In this document: one piece after another, positions 47,823 through 58,612 of the stretch | Numbering within the stretch: the first letter of the stretch is position 1 | Layout: each line of letters begins with the position of its first letter | Source of the DNA: Haematomicrobium sanguinis DSM 21259 | Lineage (GTDB): Bacteria; Actinomycetota; Actinomycetes; Actinomycetales; Micrococcaceae | Length of the DNA: 64,000 nucleotides | Reading direction: 5' to 3' | NCBI RefSeq assembly: GCF_000688395.1 | Contig: NZ_JIAG01000006.1 | Location: 124,001-188,000, forward strand | Made by a program: the position numbers and the translations under genes | Notes under the pieces: generated by a model | Database searches by the model: none | The model's input: only the letters and a program-made list of their open reading frames with translations | Told to the model about the DNA's origin: nothing

Positions 47823-48788
47823 ATGCTCGCAGCGTACGTCGAAAGCTTTTCTCAGGACGATCCGATCCAGGGATTGCGGGTGGGGGAACTTGACGTGTCG
47901 CCGACCGAGGGGTTTGTCCCGGTCACGGTTAAGGCGGCGGCGCTTAATCATCATGACGTGTTCTCCCTGCGCGGAGTTGGCCTGAGCGAGGAGCAGCTTC
48001 CCATGGTGCTCGGGACCGACGGGGCCGGTGTGGACGAGGACGGCAATGAGGTCATTATTCACGGTGTGATTGCCTCGCCGGACTGGATGGGGGATGAGAC
48101 TCTGGACCCGAAGCGTTCGCTTCTTTCCGAGCGGTACCCGGGGACGATGGCCGAAACAGTGTGGGTGCCGCGGCGAAATCTGGTGCCCAAACCGGATTTC
48201 CTCAGTTTTGCCGAGGCGGCCTGTTTGCCGGTGTCCTGGCTGACCGCGTACAAGATGCTGTTCAAGGTGTCGCCGGCGGCCCCGGGGTCGACCATGCTGG
48301 TGCAAGGCGCCGGGGGCGGCGTGGCCACGGCGCTCATTGCGATGGGGCGGGCCGCAGGATACCGGGTTTTCGCTACGACTCGAAGCGAGCGCAAGGCCGA
48401 ACGTGCCCGTGAATTGGGGGCCCTGGAGGTCTTTGGATCTGGCGAAAGGCTGCCGGAGCGGGTGGACGTGGTCTTCGATTCGGTCGGTCAGGCGACGTGG
48501 GAGCACTCGATCAAATCGCTGAAACCCGGCGGGACGATCGTGACGTGCGGGTCAACGTCGGGGCAGGTAGCGCAGACGGATCTGATTCGCGTATTTTTCA
48601 CGCAGTTGCGAATACTGGGATCCACGATGGGCACGCGCGCCGACCTGGAAGGGTTGCTCGGGTTCTTGGACGTCACTGGGGTGCGGCCGCTCATTGAGGC
48701 GGAGATACCGCTGGCCGATGCTCGCGATGGTTTTGAGTCGATGATCAACGGCGAGCTGTTTGGGAAAGTGGTCTTCACGCTGCCGTAA
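47823..48788 (+). CDS. Zinc-independent quinone oxidoreductase-like MDR protein
   Basis: NADPH-dependent medium-chain dehydrogenase/reductase of 321 residues. It has an N-terminal GroES-like domain (VKAAALNHHDVFSLRG; LGTDGAGV), a Rossmann domain with the nucleotide motif QGAGGGVATALIAMG, and TTRSERKAERARELGA. The zinc-binding cysteines of alcohol dehydrogenases are absent, so a quinone or enone reductase role is likely. GAGGAG precedes the ATG. No SigR promoter was found directly upstream. Confidence 0.85.
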   Translation: MLAAYVESFSQDDPIQGLRVGELDVSPTEGFVPVTVKAAALNHHDVFSLRGVGLSEEQLPMVLGTDGAGVDEDGNEVIIHGVIASPDWMGDETLDPKRSLLSERYPGTMAETVWVPRRNLVPKPDFLSFAEAACLPVSWLTAYKMLFKVSPAAPGSTMLVQGAGGGVATALIAMGRAAGYRVFATTRSERKAERARELGALEVFGSGERLPERVDVVFDSVGQATWEHSIKSLKPGGTIVTCGSTSGQVAQTDLIRVFFTQLRILGSTMGTRADLEGLLGFLDVTGVRPLIEAEIPLADARDGFESMINGELFGKVVFTLP

Positions 48789-48832
48789 ATTCGCGCCGTG
48801 TCCGCGACTCGGTGCGGGCACCCCGTCCGAGG

Positions 48833-48979
48833 TCAATGGTGTACGGTACAGACCGTCTGGGAGTCAGCCACATTAGGGCCGCTGGCAAGCCGATTGGATA
48901 TCTCGCGCATGAGCGGGTCGGACGCGAAGTCGGCAGTGTCACTGGCATCGCGCCACCGCTCCGGCGGATAATGCCACAC
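48833..48979 (-). CDS. Possible 48-residue ORF or gene remnant
   Basis: In the 274-base space between convergent genes, the minus strand has an open frame from GTG at 48979 reading MWHYPPERWRDASDTADFAS and on to VCTVHH. The composition is protein-like (Trp, Tyr, Asp-rich), but no ribosome site is evident and no family is recognised. A hairpin begins six bases upstream. It may be the tail of a decayed gene. Confidence 0.25.
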   Translation of the reverse strand: MWHYPPERWRDASDTADFASDPLMREISNRLASGPNVADSQTVCTVHH

Positions 48980-48984
48980 CCGCG

Positions 48985-49037
48985 GTTGGACTCTTCTGCA
49001 CGTAATTCGCACGAAATGAGGTGCAGAAGAGTCTAAC
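48985..49037. terminator. 17-bp inverted repeat between convergent genes
   Basis: 48985-49001 pairs with 49021-49037 over 17 bp with one G-T pair and a 19-base loop. It lies between the oxidoreductase and padR 3' ends. No T-tract is present. Confidence 0.65.
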
Positions 49038-49062
49038 GGCGGGAGATCGGGCCAGCACCCGG

Positions 49063-49722
49063 CTACTCCGGGTCCGCGCCCGGTTGCAACGTGTCCAAGA
49101 TATTGGCCTTCGCCTGCTCCAGGAGCACCCGGATCGTCGGCTCTGTCGCCGCAGTGATCCCCCCGCGCGCCGCACTCAACCGCAATTGCAGCCGCACATC
49201 GTCGCGGAAGCGTTGCAACTCCAGTTCCAGCGCCTTGAGCCGCGCCGCCTCGATGCGAGTCCCGCCGTTCCGCGTATCCGACCCAGCGATTCCAGACGTC
49301 CTGGAACCACGCGAACCACTCCGCGAGTCCCGCCGCACTTGCGCTGCGCTCGCAGCCATATCTGCCTTGAGCGAGCGCATCTGATCCCGAATGTCGCCGC
49401 GAATATCCTCGGCAAGCCGCTTGATCGAATCCGCCACGTCCTCGCGGATGTCCTCGACTTCGCTGCGCCTGGCATCGAGTTCGGCGAGGCCTGCTTCGGC
49501 GATGCGATAAACGGTTCTCCGCCCATCGGGCCGAGAGGACAAGAGTCCTTCCTCCACCAGCTTGGACAGTCGGGGATAAATCGAGCCGGCGCTGGGGGAG
49601 TAGGTTCCGCCGAACCGGTCGGAGAGCGCCTTGATGATCTCATAGCCATGCCGCTCGTTGCCGTCGGCGAGAATATCCAACAAATACAGCCGCATGGCGC
49701 CGTGGGCAAAAACCGGAGGCAT
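49063..49722 (-). CDS. PadR-family transcriptional regulator
   Basis: A 219-residue repressor. The N-terminal winged helix covers about 8-80 (MRLYLLDILADGNERHGYEIIKALSDRFGG; SAGSIYPRLSKLVEEGLLSSRPDGRRTVYRIAEAG) and is followed by a long charged helical dimerisation region. It overlaps the upstream DUF4097 gene by one base (TAATG), so both are made from one mRNA. Twin palindromes before DUF4097 are its likely operator. The inducer is unknown. Confidence 0.9.
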   Translation of the reverse strand: MPPVFAHGAMRLYLLDILADGNERHGYEIIKALSDRFGGTYSPSAGSIYPRLSKLVEEGLLSSRPDGRRTVYRIAEAGLAELDARRSEVEDIREDVADSIKRLAEDIRGDIRDQMRSLKADMAASAAQVRRDSRSGSRGSRTSGIAGSDTRNGGTRIEAARLKALELELQRFRDDVRLQLRLSAARGGITAATEPTIRVLLEQAKANILDTLQPGADPE

Positions 49723-50582
49723 TACTCTGCCAGCCCCCCGCCCTCGGTGCCGGGCGTGAGTGAGGGGGCATCGCCGTCGTGCATCTCATCCCGAGTGAAT
49801 ACGGACACGTTGCCGGACACCGAGCCGAAGCTGAGGTGGGTGCGCGGGCTCGCCGGTCCTTCGCTGACCTCAACCTTGCCGTTGGTGCTTTGCGAATCGA
49901 GCGAGCCCATGGTGACGCGCCCGGAGACCGTCTTGGCCACGAGCGCGACGCCCACACCCTCAGGGATGCGCACCAGCGCGTTGCCGGACACTGTTTTGAT
50001 AGTGACGCTCGGGGGCGCGCCCTCGAGGTCCAAGGTGACATCCCCGTTGACGGTTTTCGCGTTGACGTCGGTCATGTCGCCGCTCGCGGTGATTTCGCCG
50101 TTGGTCGCCTTGGCGCTCAGCGTGCCGCGATGCCGTTGCACGGAAATGTCGCCGTTGACCATGTTGATGCGCAGGTCGCCCGCGGTTTCGGAGGTCAGGA
50201 TCGCCCCGCTGACCGTTTTGAGCGATTGCGCGCCGCTCACGCCCGAGAGCATGCCGTCCGCGCTGATGGTGCCGATGTCGGCGCTGATGCGGCGCGGGAC
50301 GAGCACGGTGACCACGGCCGAATCATTCATGGTGCCGCGGAAGCCGTCGGTGAAAAGCCGCTCGAACCAGGTGCCCGCGCGGCTCAGATGCGAGATCGAC
50401 AGGGAACTGCCGTCTTGGCGGACCTCGATCGGCTGTCCCTTGACCTCGGAAATTTCGATGCGGACGTCCTCGGCCTCATGCCCCACCACGTCGATGCGGC
50501 CCGCGATGAGTTTCACGCTGAGATTGTTGATCCCGCTGGTGTCGATTATTTGTTCGTCGGAGACGAGCCATTCTTCGCTCAC
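49722..50582 (-). CDS. DUF4097 (LiaG-like) adhesin-fold protein
   Basis: A 286-residue soluble protein made of short beta repeats (LKTVSGAILTSETAGDLRINMVNGDISVQ; MTDVNAKTVNGDVTLDLEG), the DUF4097 beta-helix pattern. There is no signal peptide or membrane helix. The start is GTG at 50582 with GGAAGG upstream; a longer in-frame ATG at 50669 lies inside the family A hairpin and is rejected. DUF4097-PadR pairs are common in Gram-positive bacteria and are often tied to envelope stress, but the function is unproven. Confidence 0.82.
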   Translation of the reverse strand: MSEEWLVSDEQIIDTSGINNLSVKLIAGRIDVVGHEAEDVRIEISEVKGQPIEVRQDGSSLSISHLSRAGTWFERLFTDGFRGTMNDSAVVTVLVPRRISADIGTISADGMLSGVSGAQSLKTVSGAILTSETAGDLRINMVNGDISVQRHRGTLSAKATNGEITASGDMTDVNAKTVNGDVTLDLEGAPPSVTIKTVSGNALVRIPEGVGVALVAKTVSGRVTMGSLDSQSTNGKVEVSEGPASPRTHLSFGSVSGNVSVFTRDEMHDGDAPSLTPGTEGGGLAE

Positions 50583-50594
50583 GATTCTTCCTTC

Positions 50595-50627
50595 CGATAT
50601 ATCGTGTTTGATAGTTACGATATATCG
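50595..50627. promoter_or_regulatory. Twin palindromic operator, probably for PadR
   Basis: CGATATATCG occurs at 50595-50604 and again at 50618-50627, 23 bp apart centre to centre (about two helix turns). It lies just upstream of the DUF4097 ribosome site. Autoregulation by the PadR protein encoded downstream is the natural reading. Confidence 0.6.
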
Positions 50628-50652
50628 CGTTTTGCCTCGCGTCAATAGCGAA

Positions 50653-50712
50653 TCTATGTAGCGCGACACGCCGAGGTTTTCGCGCGGGCCTCGGCGTGTC
50701 GCGCTACATAGA
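50653..50712. repeat. 60-bp hairpin element, family A copy 2
   Basis: Perfect 24-bp arms (50653-50676 and 50689-50712), identical to those at 4621-4680. The 12-base loop resembles the reverse complement of the other loop (TTTTCGCG shared). The right arm contains the stop codon of the SGNH-like gene (50704-50706). Confidence 0.9.
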
Positions 50713-51306
50713 CGGGGAGGGGAGGGCGAGCCACTCGTACCAGCCGCGATGCAACACCACCCACGCCATCAACCCGTACCCGACCTGCCCAGGCGTCCCG
50801 GCGTTCGCGGCCAAATCCTGGTGCCACCCTTCGTGTTCGGCGAGCGGGGTATACATGTCCACATAAGAATTACGACGGCGGGTCGTCACGTCCCGGAACG
50901 CAGCGGAAAGTTCCGCAGTGCCTTCCGAGAGCAACGGATCAATGCTTGGCGGCGGCCCGACGACCAGCGTATTCAGGCTCATTTGGGCGGCGGCATCCAA
51001 CACGTTTGCCAGGTTGAGGCGGCTACGTGCGGTGCCGAGGCCGCGGGCAATGTCCTCAGCAGACAACGCAATAATGAGCCGGTTCTCGGCCTCCGGGTCT
51101 AGACGCGGCTTGACCTCCTGCATCCACCTGGCAGCCAGCGCCTCGGTGCCTTCATGCGGACTGGCAAGGGTATACGAGGCGATTCGAGTGTTCTCTGCGG
51201 CGGTGCGCGCCAGAACCCGGCCGAGCCAACCCAGGGCGCGCGGATCGCCAACACCGGCGAGGAGTTCATCGCCACAGGAAATGAGTTGAATAGTGCGGGT
51301 CTCCAC
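50704..51306 (-). CDS. SGNH/GDSL hydrolase-like protein, active-site residues missing
   Basis: A 200-residue protein with the GDSL layout. ISCGDELLAGVGDPRALGW takes the place of block I, where Glu14 replaces the catalytic Ser. Near the C-terminus AGTPGQVGYGLMAW resembles the DxxH block, but the His is absent. The fold call rests on these motifs; enzymatic activity as a GDSL esterase is doubtful. The start is GTG at 51306 with AGGAG upstream. The stop lies inside the family A hairpin. Upstream is kgd, on the same strand. Confidence 0.6.
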   Translation of the reverse strand: METRTIQLISCGDELLAGVGDPRALGWLGRVLARTAAENTRIASYTLASPHEGTEALAARWMQEVKPRLDPEAENRLIIALSAEDIARGLGTARSRLNLANVLDAAAQMSLNTLVVGPPPSIDPLLSEGTAELSAAFRDVTTRRRNSYVDMYTPLAEHEGWHQDLAANAGTPGQVGYGLMAWVVLHRGWYEWLALPSPSM

Positions 51307-51330
51307 CGAGCGATGCTCCTTTAAAGTGTG

Positions 51331-51360
51331 ATGGGGAATGACGTTTCCATCATTCCCCAT
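51331..51360 (-). terminator. Stem-loop between kgd and the SGNH-like gene
   Basis: ATGGGGAATGA (51331-51341) pairs perfectly with TCATTCCCCAT (51350-51360). It lies about 60 bases after the kgd stop and is a probable terminator for kgd or an mRNA 5' structure for the next gene. Confidence 0.5.
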
Positions 51361-51421
51361 CATAGTGTTGATGCTCGGGACTGCGACCTAGGTGCAAACC
51401 AGAGCGTGTGCCCTTAGCGCG

Positions 51422-54400
51422 TCACTGGGCGAACGCCTCATCAATCAGTGTGGCTTCTTCGAGGCTGTGACGCTTGGCCGAGCCGGCGGCCGTGGACGCC
51501 GAGGCGGGGCGCGAGACTAGACGCAACGCCTTGCCGCTCGGGATGTCCAGCGCCGTCGGCAAGTGCATGCCCATGAACGGCCACGGACCCTGGTTGGCGG
51601 GCTCATCCTGAACCCACACGACCTCGGCGTTCGGGTACTTGTTGATCTCCTCCTGAATTTCCTCGACCGGCAGCGGGTACAACTGCTCCACCCGAACAAT
51701 CGCGGTATTACTCAGGCCATTCTTCTGGCGATGCGCCAAGAGATCGTAATACAGGCGGCCGGAGACGAGGAGCACACGGTTGACCGCGTTGTTGTCCAGG
51801 TCTTGGGTTTCGCCGATGACCGGTTGGAACTCGCCCTGGGTGAAGTCCTCGACGCTCGTGGCCGCGGCCTTCAAACGCAAGAGCTGCTTCGGCGTGAACA
51901 CAATCAGCGGCTTCCGCGGCTTGCTGTAGGCGTGGCGGCGCAAGAGGTGGAAGTGCGAGGCGCCGTTGGAGGGCTGCGCCACCACCATGTTGTCTTCCGC
52001 GCACATTTGCAAGAAGCGTTCGATGCGGGCGGAGGAGTGGTCCGGCCCCATGCCCTCATAACCGTGCGGCAAGAGCAATACGAGCGAGGAACGCTGTCCC
52101 CACTTTTGCTCCGCCGAGGAAATGAATTCATCGATGATGGTTTGCGCGCCGTTGAGGAAGTCCCCGAACTGCGCCTCCCACAGGACCAACGCGTCGGGCC
52201 GCTCCACGGAGTAACCGTATTCGAAGCCCATGGCCGCGTATTCGGAGAGGAGCGAGTCATACACCCAGAACTTGGCCTGGTCTTCGCTCAAGTGGTTCAG
52301 CGGAGTCCACTCGGCGCCGTTATCGCGGTCGTGAAGCACGGCGTGGCGCTGCACAAAGGTACCGCGACGGGAATCCTGACCGGCCAACCGAACCGGCGTA
52401 CCCTCCATCAAGAGCGAGCCAAAGGCCAGGATCTCGGCAAAGCCCCAATCGATGCCGCCGTCCTTGGACATGGCGGCACGCTTTTCCAAGAGCGCCTTGA
52501 GCTTCGGGTGCACGGTGAAGCCCTCGGGGACATCCACCTGAGCCTCGCCGATGCGGGCGAGAGTGTCCGCGGAGATCGCGGTGGACTCGGGGCGCTGCAC
52601 ACCGCCATCGTTTTGCTGCGAATCGGGGAGCTCAATATCCGAGATCGTCTCGCGTTCGGAGCTGACCACAGGGTTGGGCGAGGTTTGCGCCGCATGGGTT
52701 TCGGCGAACACCCGCTCCAGGCGCTCTTGGTAATCCTGAAGCGCCTGATCTGCTTCCTCTTGGCTGATATCGCCGCGGCCAACCAGAGCCTCGGTGTAGA
52801 GCTTGCGCACCGAGCGCTTGGCCTCGATGAGGTTGTACATCATCGGTTGGGTCATTGAGGGGTCATCGCCCTCATTGTGACCGCGGCGGCGATAGGAGAC
52901 CACATCGATGACAACATCCTTGTGGAACTTTTCACGGTAGTCATAGGCAAGCTTGGCAACCCGGACCACGGACTCGGGGTCATCCCCGTTGACGTGGAAC
53001 ACCGGAGCCTGGATGACCTTGGCGAAGTCGCTGGCGTACACCGAAGTGCGCCCTGCCGCCGGAGCCGTGGTGAAGCCCACTTGATTGTTGACCACCACGT
53101 GGATGGTGCCGCCCACGCGGTACCCGCGCAATTGCGAGAGCTGGAACGTCTCTGCTACCACGCCCTGACCGGCCATGGCGGCGTCGCCGTGAATGAGGAT
53201 CGGCAACACCGGGAAGGCTTCGCCGCGATCCAGACGGTCTTCCTTGGCGCGCGTGATGCCTTCCAGTACCGGGTCCACCGCCTCCAAGTGAGACGGGTTC
53301 GCGGCCAGGTATACCTTGGTTTCCTTGCCGTTATCCGAGGTAAACGTGCCCTCGGTGCCCAAGTGGTACTTCACGTCGCCAGATCCCTGTACGCTGCGCG
53401 GATCCGGAGTTCCTTCGAATTCGCGGAACACCTGGGTGTAGGTCTTGCCCGCAATATTGGTGAGCACATTCAAGCGCCCGCGGTGCGCCATACCGATCGT
53501 GACTTCTTCCAGCCCATCCTCGGCGGCACCGGAAATGATGGTGTCCAACAGCGGGATGAGAGATTCGCTACCTTCCAGCGAGAAGCGCTTTTGTCCCACA
53601 AACTTGGTTTGCAGGAAGTTCTCAAACGCTTCGGCCGAATTCAGCTTGGACAGAATACGGAACTGCTCTTCGCGGCTTGGCTTGGAGTAGGGGTGCTCCA
53701 ACTCGTCCTGGAACCATTTACGTTCGGCGGGGTCCTGGATGTACATGTACTCGATGCCGGTGTTGCGGCAGTACGCATCGCGCAGCACACCGAGAATCTT
53801 GCGCAGAGACAAGAAGTCCTTGCCGCCAAAACCGCCGGTGGGCCACTCGCGGTCCAGGTCCCACAGCGTCAAACCGTGACTGGTGATGTCCAGGTCCGGG
53901 TGGCGGCGCATGACGTATTCGAGCGGGTTGGTGTCCGCCATCAAGTGACCGCGAACCCGGTAGGCGTGGATCAGTTGCTGAATCCGCGCCACCTTGTTGA
54001 TCTCGTCAAAGGGATCGACTTGGATATCGGCCATCCACTTGACCGGCTCGTATGGGATGCGCAGTTCTTCGAAAATTTCCTCATAGAAGTTGTCTTCGCC
54101 AAGCAACAGTTGGTGAATAATTCGCAAGAACTCGCCGCTACCAGCACCCTGAATGACGCGGTGGTCATACGTGGACGTCAGGGTGATGATCTTGGAGATC
54201 GCGTTTTGCGCAATGGTCTTTTCCGACGCGCCCTGGAACTCCGCCGGGTACTCCAGCGCACCGGCGCCGATAATAGCGGCCTGCCCCTTGGACAAGCGCG
54301 GCACCGAGTGCACGGTACCGATGCCGCCGGGGTTGGTCAGCGAAATCGTGGTGCCGGCATAGTCATCGGCGCTGAGCTTGTTGCTGCGTGCACGAGAGAC

Positions 54401-55411
54401 GAGATCCTCATAGGCGTGCCAGAACTCGCTAAAGGTCATCGTTTCGGCGCGTTTGATATTTGGCACCACAAGCAAGCGGGTGCCATCGGGCTTAGGCATG
54501 TCAATCGCCAAACCGAAGTTCACATGTGCGGGGGTCACCGCCACAGGCTTGCCGTCCACCTCGTCATAGTGCACGTTCATGGACGGGAACACCTTGAGCG
54601 CCTTGACGATCGCCCACCCTAAGATGTGGGTGAAGGACACCTTGCCGCCGCGGGCACGGGAGAGGTGGTTGTTGATCACCACACGGTTGTCGATCAACAG
54701 TTTTGCCGGAACCGCGCGCACGCTGGTCGCGGTGGGGACCGTGAGGCTCAGGTCCATGTTGGTGGCGATGGCCTTGGCGGGCCCGCGCAACGGGACAACT
54801 TCATCCTTGTCCGGCTCACCCTGCTCGGCCTTGGTCTTATCGTTTTGCGCCGGGATCGGTGCCGACTTGGGTGCCTTGTCCTTTGCGGCCTTCCCGTCCT
54901 TGTCCTCCGAGCTCTTTGCAGAATCCGCAGCTTTCGCGGTTTCGGCCGTCGCCGATTTGGGGGCGGGCTTGGGGTCGGCGGGCACAGCCTTGGTGGTTTC
55001 CGCGGCGCTGTTCTCTCCGTTGTCCGCCCCCGTGGACGTGAAGCTCTTTCCCGCAGTGGCGCCGGACGCGGTGGAACTGGTCACCGGGCGCGCGCTGGAG
55101 CTTGCATTCGAGCCAGAGCTTGCGCTCGCCCCGGACCCGCTCGCCCCGGACCCGTTTGCCGTTTCCTGCGTGGAACTAGCACCCTTGCTAGTGTCGGCCC
55201 CCGACGTTTCAGACGCTGCGTGCCGGGCTCCGTTCTTGGTCCCGTTGGATTCGTTTCCCGAGGCATCATCGGCCCCGAATGACTCGAAGACACTCCACCA
55301 CTTTTTGTCGACGGAATTCTTATCGTTTTGAAACCGTTCGTATAGATCGTTGACTAACCACGCATTGTCACCGAATTCTTCGCTCAGGCGATTGGTGGGT
55401 TGTTCTGGCAC
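51422..55411 (-). CDS. kgd: Multifunctional 2-oxoglutarate metabolism enzyme (E2-E1 fusion)
   Basis: Actinobacterial 2-oxoglutarate dehydrogenase with decarboxylase and succinyltransferase domains in one 1329-residue chain. A short N-terminal helix (about 1-45, [13 protein letters not shown]) is followed by a disordered Ala/Ser/Gly/Lys-rich linker (about 50-203), longer than in mycobacterial Kgd. The E2-like acyltransferase domain (about 204-450) has catalytic His417 in [10 protein letters not shown]. The thiamine-diphosphate E1 domain follows ([36 protein letters not shown]-terminal [24 protein letters not shown]). The start is GTG. Its control by an FHA protein such as GarA in relatives cannot be seen here. 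Confidence 0.96.
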   Translation of the reverse strand: MPEQPTNRLSEEFGDNAWLVNDLYERFQNDKNSVDKKWWSVFESFGADDASGNESNGTKNGARHAASETSGADTSKGASSTQETANGSGASGSGASASSGSNASSSARPVTSSTASGATAGKSFTSTGADNGENSAAETTKAVPADPKPAPKSATAETAKAADSAKSSEDKDGKAAKDKAPKSAPIPAQNDKTKAEQGEPDKDEVVPLRGPAKAIATNMDLSLTVPTATSVRAVPAKLLIDNRVVINNHLSRARGGKVSFTHILGWAIVKALKVFPSMNVHYDEVDGKPVAVTPAHVNFGLAIDMPKPDGTRLLVVPNIKRAETMTFSEFWHAYEDLVSRARSNKLSADDYAGTTISLTNPGGIGTVHSVPRLSKGQAAIIGAGALEYPAEFQGASEKTIAQNAISKIITLTSTYDHRVIQGAGSGEFLRIIHQLLLGEDNFYEEIFEELRIPYEPVKWMADIQVDPFDEINKVARIQQLIHAYRVRGHLMADTNPLEYVMRRHPDLDITSHGLTLWDLDREWPTGGFGGKDFLSLRKILGVLRDAYCRNTGIEYMYIQDPAERKWFQDELEHPYSKPSREEQFRILSKLNSAEAFENFLQTKFVGQKRFSLEGSESLIPLLDTIISGAAEDGLEEVTIGMAHRGRLNVLTNIAGKTYTQVFREFEGTPDPRSVQGSGDVKYHLGTEGTFTSDNGKETKVYLAANPSHLEAVDPVLEGITRAKEDRLDRGEAFPVLPILIHGDAAMAGQGVVAETFQLSQLRGYRVGGTIHVVVNNQVGFTTAPAAGRTSVYASDFAKVIQAPVFHVNGDDPESVVRVAKLAYDYREKFHKDVVIDVVSYRRRGHNEGDDPSMTQPMMYNLIEAKRSVRKLYTEALVGRGDISQEEADQALQDYQERLERVFAETHAAQTSPNPVVSSERETISDIELPDSQQNDGGVQRPESTAISADTLARIGEAQVDVPEGFTVHPKLKALLEKRAAMSKDGGIDWGFAEILAFGSLLMEGTPVRLAGQDSRRGTFVQRHAVLHDRDNGAEWTPLNHLSEDQAKFWVYDSLLSEYAAMGFEYGYSVERPDALVLWEAQFGDFLNGAQTIIDEFISSAEQKWGQRSSLVLLLPHGYEGMGPDHSSARIERFLQMCAEDNMVVAQPSNGASHFHLLRRHAYSKPRKPLIVFTPKQLLRLKAAATSVEDFTQGEFQPVIGETQDLDNNAVNRVLLVSGRLYYDLLAHRQKNGLSNTAIVRVEQLYPLPVEEIQEEINKYPNAEVVWVQDEPANQGPWPFMGMHLPTALDIPSGKALRLVSRPASASTAAGSAKRHSLEEATLIDEAFAQ

Positions 55412-55500
55412 TTGAGATACGCCTCTTCCGTGAGTTCACTCTTGAGTATCGGCACCGCAAGCCTCCCAATTCCGGGCGCGGAACACCACAAAATCCTTAG

Positions 55501-57060
<1,560 letters not shown>

Positions 57061-57124
57061 TAGTGCTTGCCCGCGCACCGCATCCTGCCCCCGACTCGTC
57101 TGTGGCGGGTGCGGCGCGGTGCGC

Positions 57125-57130
57125 TACACT
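57125..57130 (+). promoter_or_regulatory. Possible -10 element for the CNNM operon
   Basis: TACACT lies about 130 bases before the ATG at 57260 and would start a leader of about 120 nucleotides. Confidence 0.4.
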
Positions 57131-57136
57131 AAAAAA

Positions 57137-57259
57137 TCTCATGAACTCGACTAGATCATCCGCGCGTCGACGCAGGAAACGCCGAAGTATCGGCTCCCTT
57201 GAGGAGCCTGGAGGGAGCAGCCAAACGTGCTCACTGACCCGGAAACGGGGAGGTGAATC
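57137..57259 (+). promoter_or_regulatory. Structured 5' leader of the CNNM operon, candidate riboregulator
   Basis: The leader holds consecutive stems: GCGTCGACGC (57164-57173), GCCGA/TCGGC (57181-57194), GGCTCC/GGAGCC (57192-57208), GAGCA/TGCTC (57215-57232) and CCCG-GAAA-CGGG (57238-57249). The last one touches the ribosome site GGGGAGG. GGCTCCC could instead pair with GGGAGC at 57213-57218, a mutually exclusive fold. I cannot match it to a known riboswitch class. Confidence 0.4.
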
Positions 57260-58612
57260 ATGGAGTGGCTGAGTTTAGTTTTCGGTCTGGTGCTGATTGC
57301 CGGCACCGGATTTTTCGTTGCCGTGGAGTTTGCGCTGGTAGCTCTCGACCAGCCGCGGGTGCAGCGGGCTATCGATAACGGCGATACGGCGGCCGTCCCG
57401 CTCATGAAATGCTTGAAGACGCTGTCCACCCAGCTCTCGGCCTGCCAGCTCGGTATCACCGTCACAACCTTGCTGACGGGTTTTGTGCTGGAGCCAGCAA
57501 TCTCGCACTATCTGGACCCGGTGTTGCTCGGTTGGGGCACGCCGGAAGCCCTGGCAAAAACCATCAGCACCCTGGTCGCGATTGCGCTGGCCACACTGTT
57601 CTCGATGTTGCTGGGCGAGCTGATCCCCAAGAATCTTTCCATTGCCGAACCGTTCACCGTCGGAAAATGGGTAGCCCGTCCTCAGCTGATGTTCACCGCG
57701 GTATTTCGTCCGGCGATTAACCTCCTCAATGGTTTTGCCAACGGGGTCTTGGCCAGGATGGGTATCGAGGCGAAAGAGGAATTGACCGGCGCCCGCACCC
57801 CCGATGAGCTGTCCTCGCTGGTGCGCCGCAGCGCTCTGATGGGCACACTGGATGAGGGGACCGCGAACTTCTTGGCCAGAACCTTGCAGTTTGGCGACCG
57901 CCGTGCCGATGACGTAATGACCCCGCGCATCCGGGTGGAGTTTCTCGACCAATCGGATTCGGTAACGGACATGCTCGAGCGCTCCCGCAAGACCGGATAT
58001 TCCCGCTTCCCGATTATTAATGACTCGCCGGACGATGTGGTGGGTGTCGCCCACATTAAGAACGCCGTGGCGATACCGAAATCCGAGCGGGCCAGCACCC
58101 CTATTGCCACAATCATGACGGACGTGCTGAAGGTCCCGGAGACCGTGGAATTAGACTCGTTGCTCTCGCAATTGCGCGATGCCAATTTGCAACTCGCGGT
58201 TGCCCTCGATGAGTACGGCGGAACCGCGGGCATCGTATCGCTGGAGGACCTCGTCGAGGAGATCATCGGCGATATTTCCGATGAGCACGACAAGAAACTC
58301 CCCGGCGTGCTCATGTCCACCAACGGCAACTGGTTCTTTCCCGGGATGCTGCGCCCGGACGAGGCCAGCGAGCAGGTACCGGGCTTGCGCGTGGAAGACG
58401 GGCCGGACTACGAAACGATCGGCGGCTTGATCATGGCCGAGTTGGGGCGTGTCCCCGAACGCGGCGACGAGATCGACGTAGACGGCGGGGTGCTGCAAGT
58501 GGCCCGCATGGATGGTCACCGAGTGGATAGGGTGATGTTCCGCCAAGCGGCACCGGCGGAATCAGTAGCCCCGGCAGCCCCGGCGCGCGGCGAGGAGGCG
58601 CACCATGAATAG
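57260..58612 (+). CDS. CNNM/CorC-like protein 1 (DUF21-CBS-CorC_HlyC)
   Basis: Membrane protein of 450 residues often labelled hemolysin. The DUF21 domain (about 1-190) has three to four helices (VFGLVLIAGTGFFVAVEFALVAL; TLVAIALATLFSMLLGELIPKNL). A CBS pair follows (about 215-340; DDVMTPRIRVEFLDQSD; DEYGGTAGIVSLEDLVEEIIGDI), then a CorC_HlyC domain. Relatives take part in magnesium or divalent-cation homeostasis. GGGGAGG precedes the ATG. It overlaps the next gene, a paralogue, by eight bases. Confidence 0.9.
   Translation: MEWLSLVFGLVLIAGTGFFVAVEFALVALDQPRVQRAIDNGDTAAVPLMKCLKTLSTQLSACQLGITVTTLLTGFVLEPAISHYLDPVLLGWGTPEALAKTISTLVAIALATLFSMLLGELIPKNLSIAEPFTVGKWVARPQLMFTAVFRPAINLLNGFANGVLARMGIEAKEELTGARTPDELSSLVRRSALMGTLDEGTANFLARTLQFGDRRADDVMTPRIRVEFLDQSDSVTDMLERSRKTGYSRFPIINDSPDDVVGVAHIKNAVAIPKSERASTPIATIMTDVLKVPETVELDSLLSQLRDANLQLAVALDEYGGTAGIVSLEDLVEEIIGDISDEHDKKLPGVLMSTNGNWFFPGMLRPDEASEQVPGLRVEDGPDYETIGGLIMAELGRVPERGDEIDVDGGVLQVARMDGHRVDRVMFRQAAPAESVAPAAPARGEEAHHE

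Noticed and set aside
52877-54622. Long open frame (581 codons) antisense to kgd
   Set aside because: No recognisable domain; kgd is unambiguous on the other strand.
57061-57259. M-box, ydaO or yybP-ykoY riboswitch in the CNNM leader
   Set aside because: The conserved blocks of these classes are not present; kept as an unclassified structured leader.
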